The translations under genes were made by a program, and so were the position numbers. Below the pieces are notes generated by a model. That model was not told the DNA's origin. It did not search any database and saw nothing but the letters and a program-made list of their open reading frames with translations. Shown piece by piece: positions 27,075 through 35,257 of a stretch of DNA of 64,000 bases (positions within the stretch are counted from its first letter, which is position 1; the number at the start of each line of letters is the position of its first letter). The stretch lies in the NCBI GenBank assembly GCA_035489435.1, contig DATHKG010000020.1. One strand, given 5' to 3'. Source of the DNA: DATHKG01 sp035489435. GTDB taxonomy: Bacteria > Bacteroidota > Bacteroidia > Chitinophagales > Chitinophagaceae.

Positions 27075-27656
27075 TTATTTTGGAAATCGTTCAAGAGCCA
27101 TTATCAATGCGATGCCGAATACGGCACCTGAGCCATATAGCAAATATTCGCGTCGTTGGAAGTTAAGGAAACGTATGCAAATTAAGGAAACTATCAATAC
27201 CAGTGCAACTATTAGTAGCTGTCCTACCTCTAATCCAAGATTAAATGCCAGTAATTGGGGGATGATGTTTGTATCTTTTCCCAGCAGACTTTTGAGATAA
27301 TTTGAAAAGCCTAATCCATGTATCAGTCCAAAAAACAAAGCAAGGAAATAGATCGGTGGAAACCGGGTTCTGAACCTGAACTCTTTCTGACGAATATTAC
27401 TCAGGGCAGTAATAACTATGGTAACAGGAATCAGAAACTCGATCCAGTCAGCAGGAACATTAATATAGTTCAGGGTACTTAATGCGAGGGTGACCGAATG
27501 ACCAACAGTGAAAGCTGTGATCAGTACTACGATTCGTTTCCAGTCGTCGAATGTATAACGGAGACAAAGTGCCAGTACAAAAATAATATGATCATATCCA
27601 GCAAGATCCGCAATATGTTCAAAGCCCAGTTGGAAGAATAACCAGAAATCCTGCAT
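27075..27656 (-). CDS. HupE/UreJ-like membrane protein
   Basis: The 193-residue protein has about six hydrophobic helices. The opening FFQLGFEHIADLAGYDHIIF and the following TAFTVGHSVTLALS match the HupE/UreJ_2 family, with His and Asp residues inside helices that are thought to bind nickel or cobalt. The Bacteroidota members are not linked to hydrogenase or urease genes, and the metal is unproven. The protein precedes the M1 zinc peptidase by 13 bp and is divergent from a DUF6702 gene. That cluster recurs in the phylum as far as I remember, so a metal supply role for the peptidase is conceivable. Confidence 0.85.
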   Translation of the reverse strand: MQDFWLFFQLGFEHIADLAGYDHIIFVLALCLRYTFDDWKRIVVLITAFTVGHSVTLALSTLNYINVPADWIEFLIPVTIVITALSNIRQKEFRFRTRFPPIYFLALFFGLIHGLGFSNYLKSLLGKDTNIIPQLLAFNLGLEVGQLLIVALVLIVSLICIRFLNFQRREYLLYGSGAVFGIALIMALERFPK

Positions 27657-27705
27657 GGTTTCTAAAATAAATAAGAGATTTGTATCGGAAAAATATTAAT
27701 GTTAA

Positions 27706-28263
27706 ATGGTAAGCAATTTATATAAAAGATTCAGTATTCTTTTCTTGATTTTCAGTGTTTTAGTGGTTACGGGCTTTACAACTTTATCATCCCCCGTGTT
27801 ATCTCCGGTATTTTCCCCCCTTCATCCCATCTTCGTGAGTGTCACCGAAATGAATCATAATCCCAAAGACAAAACCCTCGAAATTTCCTGCAAGATCTTT
27901 ACAGATGATTTTGAAACGGTACTTGCGAAAGCTACAGGTTCAAAGATCGACCTGTTTAGTCCAAAAGATACTGCCTTAACAGGTAAACAAATCAGCAATT
28001 ATATAGGAAAACACCTGGTAATAACGATTGATGGTAAGCCGGTAAAATTGAATTTAATTGGTTTCGAAAGGGAGCTTGATGCGGTCTGGAGTTATTTCGA
28101 GGTTTCGCAGGTGGTTTCGACTCCGAGGAATATTTCAGTTATGAATGATTTGTTATATGATAATTTCAAGGAGCAGATTAATCTTATGCATGTGACTGTT
28201 GGAGGCAAGCGCAAGAGCACGAAGCTAGATAATCCTGATTCGAATGCTGCTTTCTCGTTTTGA
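27706..28263 (+). CDS. DUF6702 exported protein
   Basis: The 185-residue protein has an N-terminal hydrophobic signal (about residues 9-27) and then a compact domain. The start HPIFVSVTEMNHNPKDKTLEISCKIFTDDFE matches the DUF6702 pattern (HPFYVSVTE and a following D-D-F-E). The function is unknown. Its constant companionship with HupE/UreJ and an M1 peptidase, as here in divergent orientation with a 49-bp gap, suggests a shared regulator. It ends right before a repeat-rich region. Confidence 0.8.
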   Translation: MVSNLYKRFSILFLIFSVLVVTGFTTLSSPVLSPVFSPLHPIFVSVTEMNHNPKDKTLEISCKIFTDDFETVLAKATGSKIDLFSPKDTALTGKQISNYIGKHLVITIDGKPVKLNLIGFERELDAVWSYFEVSQVVSTPRNISVMNDLLYDNFKEQINLMHVTVGGKRKSTKLDNPDSNAAFSF

Positions 28264-28580
28264 TCTTTTTTCTGATGTGAATTGCTGATTTTGCATGTTC
28301 ATGGCGTTCACTCGGTTCTTCACTCCGCCGGATGGGCCTGAGGTTGGTTTGATTTGCCACTGTGATTCCTGGTTAATACGTTTGTTCATGCCGCTTTCTG
28401 CTTTTGTCTCCGGTCGGCTTTTTTTGCCCTGATCGGCTTTTTTAGGAATGCTTCCAGCGCTGGTTTCTGTTGGGCTCTGATCGGCTTCGGTAACTCCGAA
28501 CAGGAATCGAATGTGGCAAATCAAACCAACCTCGGGCCCATCCTGCACGTTCTAACCTCGATCACTTGGGAGGATATGCG
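28264..28580. repeat. modular inverted-repeat element, copy 1 (type A arms)
   Basis: Type A arms lie at 28330-28371 (starting GGATGGGCCTGAGGTTGGTT) and inverted at 28501-28543, and pair over about 40 bp. The core at 28391-28497 carries GATCGGCTT blocks and CCAGCGCTGG, and is nearly identical in reverse complement to the core of copy 2. The flank TTCATGGCGTTCACTCGGTTC recurs beside copy 4. No coding frame is credible. The element lies between convergent genes. Confidence 0.8.
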
Positions 28581-29125
28581 ATTAGTTCAATAAAATTCAC
28601 CATTCTCTTATTGCAACAACCGGCATTAGAGTTGTCAGCATTGCACTGATTGTAATGACATTTTTCCCAAATGCGGGTGTCCAAATTCGGCTATCCTAAA
28701 CCTGTTGTTTACCTTCCCCTTGTACTCTTGTCTATCTCTGTGTTTGAATCTCACCGAAAGCAATTCGCAGGGAACCTGATAACTGCCCCGTAGCAATACT
28801 TGCATCATTCATTCAAAATATTAGTGGCTAAATAGTGGGTATTCCTTCAATTGTAAGTTTACAATGTTACTACGTCACACTGTTTGCAGCATATGTACTG
28901 TTTGCAGCGTTTGCACTATTTGTACTATTTGCAGCTTACAGTTTTTATTTGTCCCAATGGATGTTGCATCGCTTATATTTCAGATTAGCAGTGGCAGAAG
29001 CAAAACCTGAACATTCGATAGGTGATCATCTATCTTTTATAAAATAATGAAAAGTGATTGGCGTCTTCGAATGATTTGATGATAAGGGCAATGAAATCAG
29101 CAATAGTGATTTAATAAGTTTTGTT
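28581..29125. other. gene-free stretch between repeat copies
   Basis: I see no gene here. A 70-codon frame beginning at 28835 lacks an ATG and consists mostly of a low-complexity TTTGCAGC/TTTGTACT tandem (28875-28940), so it is not called. Nothing else was recognised. Confidence 0.6.
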
Positions 29126-29400
29126 ATGACTGGTTTCATATCCCCCAAAGTGGATGAGAGAGTTGGGAGCGGGATTGTGCCTTTGCGCGGCCTTCGTACC
29201 GTGGTCGAAGTTACTGAAGCCGATCAGAGCCCAACAGAAACCAGCGCTGGAAGCATTCCTAAAAAAGCTGATCAGGGCAAAAAGCCGATCGGAGACAACA
29301 GCAAAGAACGGCATAACGAAAGGTATTAACCACGGGACACAGCCGCAAAAAGGCACAATCCCGCTCCCAACGGAGCGAAGAAGCGACCAAAAACTGTTGC
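29126..29400. repeat. modular inverted-repeat element, copy 2 (type B arms)
   Basis: Type B arms GTTGGGAGCGGGATTGTGCC (29162-29191 and inverted 29342-29371) pair over 30 bp. The core at 29212-29317 is the reverse complement of the copy 1 core with about 90 percent identity by eye (GCCGATCAGAGCCCAACAGA and CCAGCGCTGG are shared exactly). Outer words TATCCCCCAAAGTGGATGAGAG and CCACGGGACACAGCC recur at copies 3 and 5. Confidence 0.8.
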
Positions 29401-29428
29401 ATAATTAAGATATAAGAAAAGAAGCAAC

Positions 29429-30721
29429 CTATTCCATCTCACCCCGTAACTTCTCACTAATAATCACCAGCACCTTATCAATCCGCTGCGCATCCATATC
29501 AACAATCTCAAAAGTAAAACCCTGCCAATCCATTTTATCACCGGTCTGGGGAATCCGCTCTAATTTGTGAAGAATAAACCCGGCAAGTGTATCGAAGACC
29601 TGTTCGCCTTCATTCATCCATTCCGTTTTTTCAAAACTGCGGAGAAAGTCATAAAACGGAATCTGTGCATCTACGAGAAAAGTGCCATCTTCTCTTTCGG
29701 TAATCTCATAGTCTTCCATATCTGGTTCGGGAAGATCACCAACGATGGCTTCAAGAATATCATTAAGGGTGATCATTCCCAGGATTGATCCATATTCATC
29801 AACGATGAAGCTGGCATGGACCCTTTTCTCCTTGAACTTTTCCATCACCTTGTAGGCAGTGACATTTTCCGGGACAAAAAGAGCCGGCTTCATGATTTGC
29901 TTAAATAAGGTAAGATCATTTGTGACATAAAGATCTTTCAGGGAAATGATACCTTTTATATTATCAATATCACCCTCGCAAACAGGATAGATAGAGTGAG
30001 GTTCCCTTACGATCTTTTCCTTGATGGAAATCTCATTGTCGTTTATATCGAACCAGTGGATATCGCTGCGATGGGTCATCAGGGAGGTGATGTTGCGATC
30101 GCCGAGGTGAAAAACCCTTTCGATAATCTCCTGTTCGGCTTCCTCGATGGTGCCCTGTTCTGTGCCTTCACTGATAATAGCTTTGATTTCTTCTTCTGTT
30201 ACCTGGGTGTCTTTAGCCTGGATGTTGAAGAGTTTGACAATGATATTGGTGGATTTTGTGAGCAGCCAGATAAAAGGATGAGTTATCAGGCTCACAAAAC
30301 GCATCGGCCCTGCCAACAGCTTCGCGATTGTTTCGGGTCGGGAAAGGCCCAGTCTTTTCGGTACCAGTTCGCCGAAAACAAGGGAGAAATAGGTGATGAT
30401 AACAACAATAATTGCAGTTGCTGCGGCATCACTATATGGTCTTATCGTTTCAAATCCGTTTAAAAAACCGACAAGATCACTTTTTAGCTTTTCGCCTGAA
30501 TAGATACCTAAGAGAATCCCGATCAGGGTAATCCCGATCTGAACAGTAGATAGAAATGTATCGGGGTGATTTGAAAGCTTCAGGGCTTCTTTTGCCCTGC
30601 TGTCGCCGCGGTGGGCCTGCGCTTCCAATCTTGCTTTTCTTGCAGAAACAAGGGCGATCTCAGCCATCGAAAAAACTCCATTCAATAAAATAAGACCGAG
30701 GATAATAAATATCTCAACCAT
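29429..30721 (-). CDS. CNNM/CorC-type transporter (hemolysin family)
   Basis: The 430-residue protein has the DUF21 membrane domain in the first 190 residues (three to four helices, with MAEIALVSARKARLEAQA). Two CBS domains follow (about 205-330: SLMTHRSDIHWFDIND and VMEKFKEKRVHASFIVDEYGSILGMITLND), and then a CorC/HlyC FAD-like C-terminal domain with VDAQIPFYDFLRSFEKTEW. This arrangement occurs in CNNM/PacC-type proteins linked to Mg2+ or Co2+ export; the hemolysin label is historical. It may form a transcript with the upstream PAP2 gene (13-bp gap). Confidence 0.92.
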   Translation of the reverse strand: MVEIFIILGLILLNGVFSMAEIALVSARKARLEAQAHRGDSRAKEALKLSNHPDTFLSTVQIGITLIGILLGIYSGEKLKSDLVGFLNGFETIRPYSDAAATAIIVVIITYFSLVFGELVPKRLGLSRPETIAKLLAGPMRFVSLITHPFIWLLTKSTNIIVKLFNIQAKDTQVTEEEIKAIISEGTEQGTIEEAEQEIIERVFHLGDRNITSLMTHRSDIHWFDINDNEISIKEKIVREPHSIYPVCEGDIDNIKGIISLKDLYVTNDLTLFKQIMKPALFVPENVTAYKVMEKFKEKRVHASFIVDEYGSILGMITLNDILEAIVGDLPEPDMEDYEITEREDGTFLVDAQIPFYDFLRSFEKTEWMNEGEQVFDTLAGFILHKLERIPQTGDKMDWQGFTFEIVDMDAQRIDKVLVIISEKLRGEME

Positions 30722-30734
30722 TGTAAGCTGCTAA

Positions 30735-31331
30735 TTATTTATCTAAACTAAGCAATCCTGCTTGTTTTAGATGTAATTTACTAATGATAAAACCAATGCC
30801 ACAGCCTACTATTCCACCACAAAGAACGTCAAAAGGATAGTGTACCCCAACATAAACCTGGGTATAGCAAATCACGAAGGCCCAAACCAGGAATACCCAT
30901 GCCCATTTAAATACTGATCTCAAAGTCATATAAAAAAACATGCCCTGTGCAAAATGACTGGTAGCATGTGAAGAAGTGAAACTTGAGCTACCCGGACAAT
31001 AATTTATAAAAAAACGTAGCTGAGGTCCAACTATCGGGTCCTGGCAGGGGCGGGTACGCATCACAAACTCCTTAATTAAATGACTGCTGATGATATCCGC
31101 GGCTGCTGCCGTAAGTAGAAAGCCGAGTATCCACCATAATCCCCTGTTACCGAAGTTAATAACCACAAAAATGCATAGGAAAAAATACAAGGGCAACCAG
31201 AACCCGGTTTCCCTTACAAAGGGCAGTATATAATCAAAAACGGGATTGCCCCAATCCTGGTTTATGTGTTTTATCAGCCACCGATCAACCGGATCAATGT
31301 ATTTCCAGATTGAGCCCGTTAGTAGAAACAT
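30735..31331 (-). CDS. PAP2 family phosphatase, membrane bound
   Basis: The start at 31331 gives 198 residues. The longer frame (31385) would span a good TATTTTTG promoter box, so its first 18 codons are unlikely to be translated. The catalytic motifs are K-x6-R-P as KEFVMRTRP, S-S-H in FTSSHATSHF, and S-R-x5-H-x3-D as QVYVGVHYPFDVL, between about five hydrophobic helices. PAP2 enzymes remove phosphate from phosphatidic acid or undecaprenyl pyrophosphate. The latter role would support cell-wall lipid carrier recycling. The gene is followed by the CNNM/CorC gene after 13 bp. Confidence 0.9.
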   Translation of the reverse strand: MFLLTGSIWKYIDPVDRWLIKHINQDWGNPVFDYILPFVRETGFWLPLYFFLCIFVVINFGNRGLWWILGFLLTAAAADIISSHLIKEFVMRTRPCQDPIVGPQLRFFINYCPGSSSFTSSHATSHFAQGMFFYMTLRSVFKWAWVFLVWAFVICYTQVYVGVHYPFDVLCGGIVGCGIGFIISKLHLKQAGLLSLDK

Positions 31332-31336
31332 AGGCG

Positions 31337-31344
31337 CAAAAATA
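31337..31344 (-). promoter_or_regulatory. -7 promoter box for the PAP2 gene
   Basis: CAAAAATA on the plus strand reads TATTTTTG on the minus strand, a perfect TAnnTTTG, followed by GCGCC and the ATG at 31331. It decides the start codon of the PAP2 gene. Confidence 0.65.
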
Positions 31345-31402
31345 GGGTGATAATTTTTGCGTTCCATCAGTAAATAAGAAAACATAATTTTACGGCCCTG
31401 AT

Positions 31403-33400
31403 ATGATAAAATCCTATATGTCCACCTTGCCCAGGCTTATTCGTTGGATCCTGAATCTCGGCCTGATACTTTTGTTGCTGATGACGTTGATGCGTTTGGC
31501 GCTGTATTTATTTTTTCCGAACCAGGGCAATTCATTCGGAGAAGTAATGAAGGCAATGGTGTTGGGTTTGCGTTATGATCTTCGTACAATTTCAATCATT
31601 CTCGTTACCATCCTGATTTTCGGGAGTATACCCGTCCTTAATCCTTTCAGGTCCAAACTTCATCGGAAGGTTTGGTTGAACCTGCTCGGTTTGCTGGCCT
31701 TTCTGATCCTGTTTTTTTATGCGATCGATTTTGCTCATTTTAGTTATCTCAACCAGCGGCTTAATGCCAGTGTATTAAATTACCTGGAAGACACCAGTAT
31801 TTCTCTCGGAATGGTTTGGGAATCATATCCTGTGATCCGGCTGATCCTCGTAATACTACTGGTAACATTCGGCTTTGTCCTGATTCTACGGTTCTCTTTT
31901 CGTAGAGTTGCAAGGGCAGAAAGCCGGCCTTCAAAGCGGACCCGGATAATTTCATTCATCGCCGTTTTCCTGGTTTGCGGTATCTGTATTTTTGGAAGAT
32001 TCAATCAATATCCCCTGAGATGGAGTGATGCATTTGCGTTGGGAAGCGACTACAAAGCCAATCTTGCTTTGAATCCTTTTGAATCATTTTTGAATTCTTT
32101 GAAGTTTCGTAAGAGCACTTATGATCTTGTGAAGTTGCGTGAGTTAAATCCTGTGCTAAAGGGTTTTCTTGGTTTGAATGAATCCGGAAGCCATGACCTG
32201 GACTTCAGCCGGACAATTCAGCCGAGACCAGGCGCTATCAAAACAAGACCAAATATTATACTTGTAATCTGCGAATCATTCAGTGGTTATAAAAGTTCTA
32301 TGTGGGGAAATCCATTGAACACCACGCCGTTTTTCGACAGCCTGAGCAAACAGGGCTTATTCTTCGACCACTGTTTTACTCCGACTTATGGCACAGCAAG
32401 AGGGGTCTGGGCAACCGTCACGGGTATTCCTGATGTTGAAATGCCAACAACGGCCAGTCGAAATCCACTGGCTGTAAACCAGCGGACAATCATCAATGAA
32501 TTTAAAAACTACTCTAAGTTCTATTTCCTGGGAGGAAGTTCAAGCTGGGCAAATATCCGGGGGGTGCTGACCAATAATATTGAAGGATTGAATATGTATG
32601 AGGAAAACAGTTACCGGTCGCCCAGGATCGATGTCTGGGGTATAAGTGACAAAAACCTTTTCCTCGAAGCAAATGAAGTACTGGCGAAACAGGACAGCCC
32701 ATTTTTTGCGATTATTCAGACTTCAGACAATCACCGGCCTTACACGATTCCTGAAGAGGACCAGGCAGCTTTTAAGAAAGTTGATGTGCCGCTTGATACT
32801 TTAAAAAAATATGGATTTGAAACGCTCGCCGAGTTAAATGCTTTCCGGTACACGGATTTCTGTTTTGAACAGTTTTTTAAGGCGGCTTCAAAAGAAAAAT
32901 ACTTCGAGAATACGGTGTTTGCTTTTATAGGAGATCATGGCATTCCGGGCAGCGCTTCGGCAATTCTTCCAAATGCCTGGACAGAACAAAGGCTCGCTGC
33001 TGAGCATGTGCCACTGCTATTTTATGGTTCAGGTCTTTTACCGGCAAGGCGGATCAATACGATTTGCTCACAAATTGATATTCTACCCACAATTGCCGGG
33101 ATGATGGATGCCCCTTATGTAAACTCTGCTCTGGGTCGCGATCTGCTGGATTCTGCGACCAGAGACAGAGGTGCAGCTTTTATTTTCGACCCGGATTATG
33201 CGCAGACAGGGGTTATTGCAGGTGAACATTTTCTCAGAACTCAATTAAAAACCGGGCAGTTGGAGTTTGTTTCAATCAGAAATAATGATAAACCGGCTAA
33301 AACTGCTGAAAATGAAAAGATTGAAAAAGAAATGAAACTGCTTTCGGATGCAATTTATGAGGCTTCGAAATATCTTATTTTGAACAATAAGAAGAAGTGA
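31403..33400 (+). CDS. LtaS-like sulfatase-family membrane phosphotransferase
   Basis: The 665-residue protein has five hydrophobic helices in the first 200 residues and then an extracytoplasmic sulfatase/alkaline phosphatase fold. The domain opens NIILVICESF, with the metal-binding Glu, and has a candidate nucleophilic Thr in CFTPTYGTARG. The distal metal ligands lie in FIGDHGIPG. LtaS enzymes polymerise glycerol phosphate on lipids, and EptA-type relatives transfer phosphoethanolamine. In Gram-negative Bacteroidota the substrate is unknown and may be a lipid A or envelope glycan. It is divergent from the PAP2 gene across a short promoter region, which suggests linked envelope roles. Confidence 0.88.
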   Translation: MIKSYMSTLPRLIRWILNLGLILLLLMTLMRLALYLFFPNQGNSFGEVMKAMVLGLRYDLRTISIILVTILIFGSIPVLNPFRSKLHRKVWLNLLGLLAFLILFFYAIDFAHFSYLNQRLNASVLNYLEDTSISLGMVWESYPVIRLILVILLVTFGFVLILRFSFRRVARAESRPSKRTRIISFIAVFLVCGICIFGRFNQYPLRWSDAFALGSDYKANLALNPFESFLNSLKFRKSTYDLVKLRELNPVLKGFLGLNESGSHDLDFSRTIQPRPGAIKTRPNIILVICESFSGYKSSMWGNPLNTTPFFDSLSKQGLFFDHCFTPTYGTARGVWATVTGIPDVEMPTTASRNPLAVNQRTIINEFKNYSKFYFLGGSSSWANIRGVLTNNIEGLNMYEENSYRSPRIDVWGISDKNLFLEANEVLAKQDSPFFAIIQTSDNHRPYTIPEEDQAAFKKVDVPLDTLKKYGFETLAELNAFRYTDFCFEQFFKAASKEKYFENTVFAFIGDHGIPGSASAILPNAWTEQRLAAEHVPLLFYGSGLLPARRINTICSQIDILPTIAGMMDAPYVNSALGRDLLDSATRDRGAAFIFDPDYAQTGVIAGEHFLRTQLKTGQLEFVSIRNNDKPAKTAENEKIEKEMKLLSDAIYEASKYLILNNKKK

Positions 33401-33489
33401 TACCGGATTTACGCTTGTGGAGATAGTCCCGGATTTGAGCAGCATTATGGTGAAATAGTTTCGGATTGAACAGCACAATTAAGCAACAG

Positions 33490-33790
33490 CTCTGTTTCAT
33501 TCCTTCGCTCCGTTGTGAGCGTGATAAGTGCCTTTTCGCGTCTGTGTCCCGTGGTTAGCATTTTTCCTGATTTCTGAGGCTGCTGTTGTCTCCGGTCATC
33601 TTTTTGTGCCTTGATCGGCTTTTTAGGAATTCATCAAGGGGATAGCTGGTATTGGGCCCTGATCGGCTGCAGTAACTCTAACCACGGTACGAAGGCCGCT
33701 CAAAGGCACCATCCCGCTCTCAACCCGTTCATCCATTTGGGGGATATGCGACTAGTCATAACAAGTCTTACCTGTCCTTTATTGATGGTT
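33490..33790. repeat. modular inverted-repeat element, copy 3 (type B arms)
   Basis: Type B arms lie at 33512-33536 and inverted 33701-33724 (CAAAGGCACCATCCCGCTCT and CAAC), outside a core with GATCGGCTT blocks (33616-33668). The orientation is opposite to copy 2. The outer word CATTTGGGGGATATGCGACT matches, inverted, the left flank of copy 2. The core is more degraded than in copies 1 and 2. It lies between convergent genes. Confidence 0.78.
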
Positions 33791-33959
33791 TCATAGTCGA
33801 ATGCATTGTCGGTATCATCAAAGCATCTTCAATAGCCCAATCATTTTGACGTGAGTTTATAAAGGGGGTTAGATTGGGGCTTTATGGAATGCGATACTGC
33901 AATTCTAAAAACTCTAATAAGTTAATGTTGAATTTTGTTGTGATGATCGCATATCCAAT
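33791..33959. other. gene-free stretch between copies 3 and 4
   Basis: The segment after the copy 3 flank has no supported coding frame, no tandem array and no recognisable repeat arm. Confidence 0.5.
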
Positions 33960-34320
33960 TAAGAGAGCGAGGTTGAGGCGTGCAGGATGGGCCTGGGGGT
34001 TGGGTTGATTTGCCGCCTTTGATTCCTGCTCAGTGTTACTGCAGCCGATCAGGGCGCATAAGTGATCACCACCTAATAAAAAATACAAAAGCCGATCATG
34101 GAACAAAAAGATGATCAGGGTTACAACCCCTACAAACATAATGCAGCACACCTTAAGCAGGAATCACCGTGGCAAAATCAACCCAACCCCCAGGCCCATC
34201 CTGCGAAGTTTAGAACCGAGTGAACGCCATGAACATCGAAAATCAATAAATCACATTTTAAAAGGCAGGAATCACAGTGGCAAATCAACCCAACCCCAGG
34301 CTCATCCGGCGAAGCAGGCT
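33960..34320. repeat. modular inverted-repeat element, copy 4 (type A arms plus an extra half-arm)
   Basis: Type A arms lie at 33981-34029 and inverted at 34157-34204. A third arm in the same orientation as the second is at 34264-34311. The core (34030-34156) is diverged, keeping only GCCGATCAGGGC-like words. The flank between the second and third arm (GAACCGAGTGAACGCCATGA) matches, inverted, the left flank of copy 1. It lies between convergent genes. Confidence 0.78.
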
Positions 34321-34350
34321 TACTGAAGGGAGCTGGCTTCTATCTTTGAA

Positions 34351-35097
34351 TCAAACAATCTTTTTCGCTATCATTAAAAGTCGCGGTGACTTATTTACAT
34401 CGTAAGGCGCAAAATCGTGAGATCCAAATACTTCCTGGATCTGGAGATGATGAAATGCCAGCATATCTGTAAAATCGCCAAGGCTAAACTTGGAAACCTT
34501 TTCAATATATTCGAGTGGTTCCTTTAAATTTTCGTCTTCGATGATGATCTTTTTATAAAAATGAGTTTCATCAAACCATTTGGTAATAAAGTAGTTTACG
34601 CCAGCTATCTCTAATTCCTGTTTATGTACAAGGTTGTTTTCGGCATAATGAACATTCAGGTAGTCAAGTACAAATACACCACCCGCTTTTAATGATTGCG
34701 AGATGGTCCTGATCGCATTATAATGTTCGTGTTCGGTCCGGAAATATCCAAAAGTGGAAAACAAACTAAAGGCGTAATTGAAATAGTTGATCCAGAAAGG
34801 AAGTCTTAAATCGTGTTGATAAAAATGGAGTTTATCGTTTTCCATTTCTTTGGCCAGGTCAATGCTTTCGGGGGCAAGGTCGATCCCGGTAACATCATAA
34901 CCCATATCTGCCATCATTTTGGCGTGGGTGCCCCGTGCACAGGCGAGATCTACTAGCAAAGAATCAGCCGGAGGTGTTAAACGATCTATCAGCTTCTTGA
35001 TGAACAAATCCGTCCGGTTCTCGTCCCGCTGAAAATACAACTTGTGATAATATGGAGAATTGAACCAAACCTGAAACCAATTTGCTGAAACGGACAT
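34351..35097 (-). CDS. class I SAM-dependent methyltransferase
   Basis: The 248-residue cytoplasmic protein has a Rossmann-fold methyltransferase core. Motif I is LLVDLACARGTHAKMMADMG, the acidic post-I residue is in VTGIDLAPES, and motif IV is near YAFSLFSTFGYF. A later helix-strand region covers GGVFVLDYLNVHYAE. The substrate cannot be deduced, though the family includes small-molecule and natural-product methyltransferases. It faces glmM head to head across a 160-bp gap and lies downstream of a repeat-rich convergent gap. Confidence 0.82.
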   Translation of the reverse strand: MSVSANWFQVWFNSPYYHKLYFQRDENRTDLFIKKLIDRLTPPADSLLVDLACARGTHAKMMADMGYDVTGIDLAPESIDLAKEMENDKLHFYQHDLRLPFWINYFNYAFSLFSTFGYFRTEHEHYNAIRTISQSLKAGGVFVLDYLNVHYAENNLVHKQELEIAGVNYFITKWFDETHFYKKIIIEDENLKEPLEYIEKVSKFSLGDFTDMLAFHHLQIQEVFGSHDFAPYDVNKSPRLLMIAKKIV

Positions 35098-35228
35098 GTT
35101 CCGGATATTTTGACAAATGTAGGGGAAATCAAAAATGAAATTCCATGAATTGCTTTATACACAAAGTTTTGCCAGCGTAATAGTATTAATTATGAATATT
35201 CTATATTTCTTTTCCCACCTGCAATCCT

Positions 35229-35236
35229 TATTTTTG
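35229..35236 (+). promoter_or_regulatory. -7 promoter box for glmM
   Basis: TATTTTTG matches TAnnTTTG and is followed by CACCC. It lies 21 bp before the GTG start of glmM. Confidence 0.6.
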
Positions 35237-35257
35237 CACCCATAAATTTATACCTCA

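Noticed and set aside
28835..29047. A 70-residue hydrophobic protein
   Set aside because: It lacks an ATG at the given start and comes mostly from a low-complexity TTTGCAGC tandem; no neighbour or motif supports it.
29126..29329. Small proteins translated from the repeat elements
   Set aside because: The same frame is broken or shifted in the other copies, so the conservation is at DNA, not protein, level.
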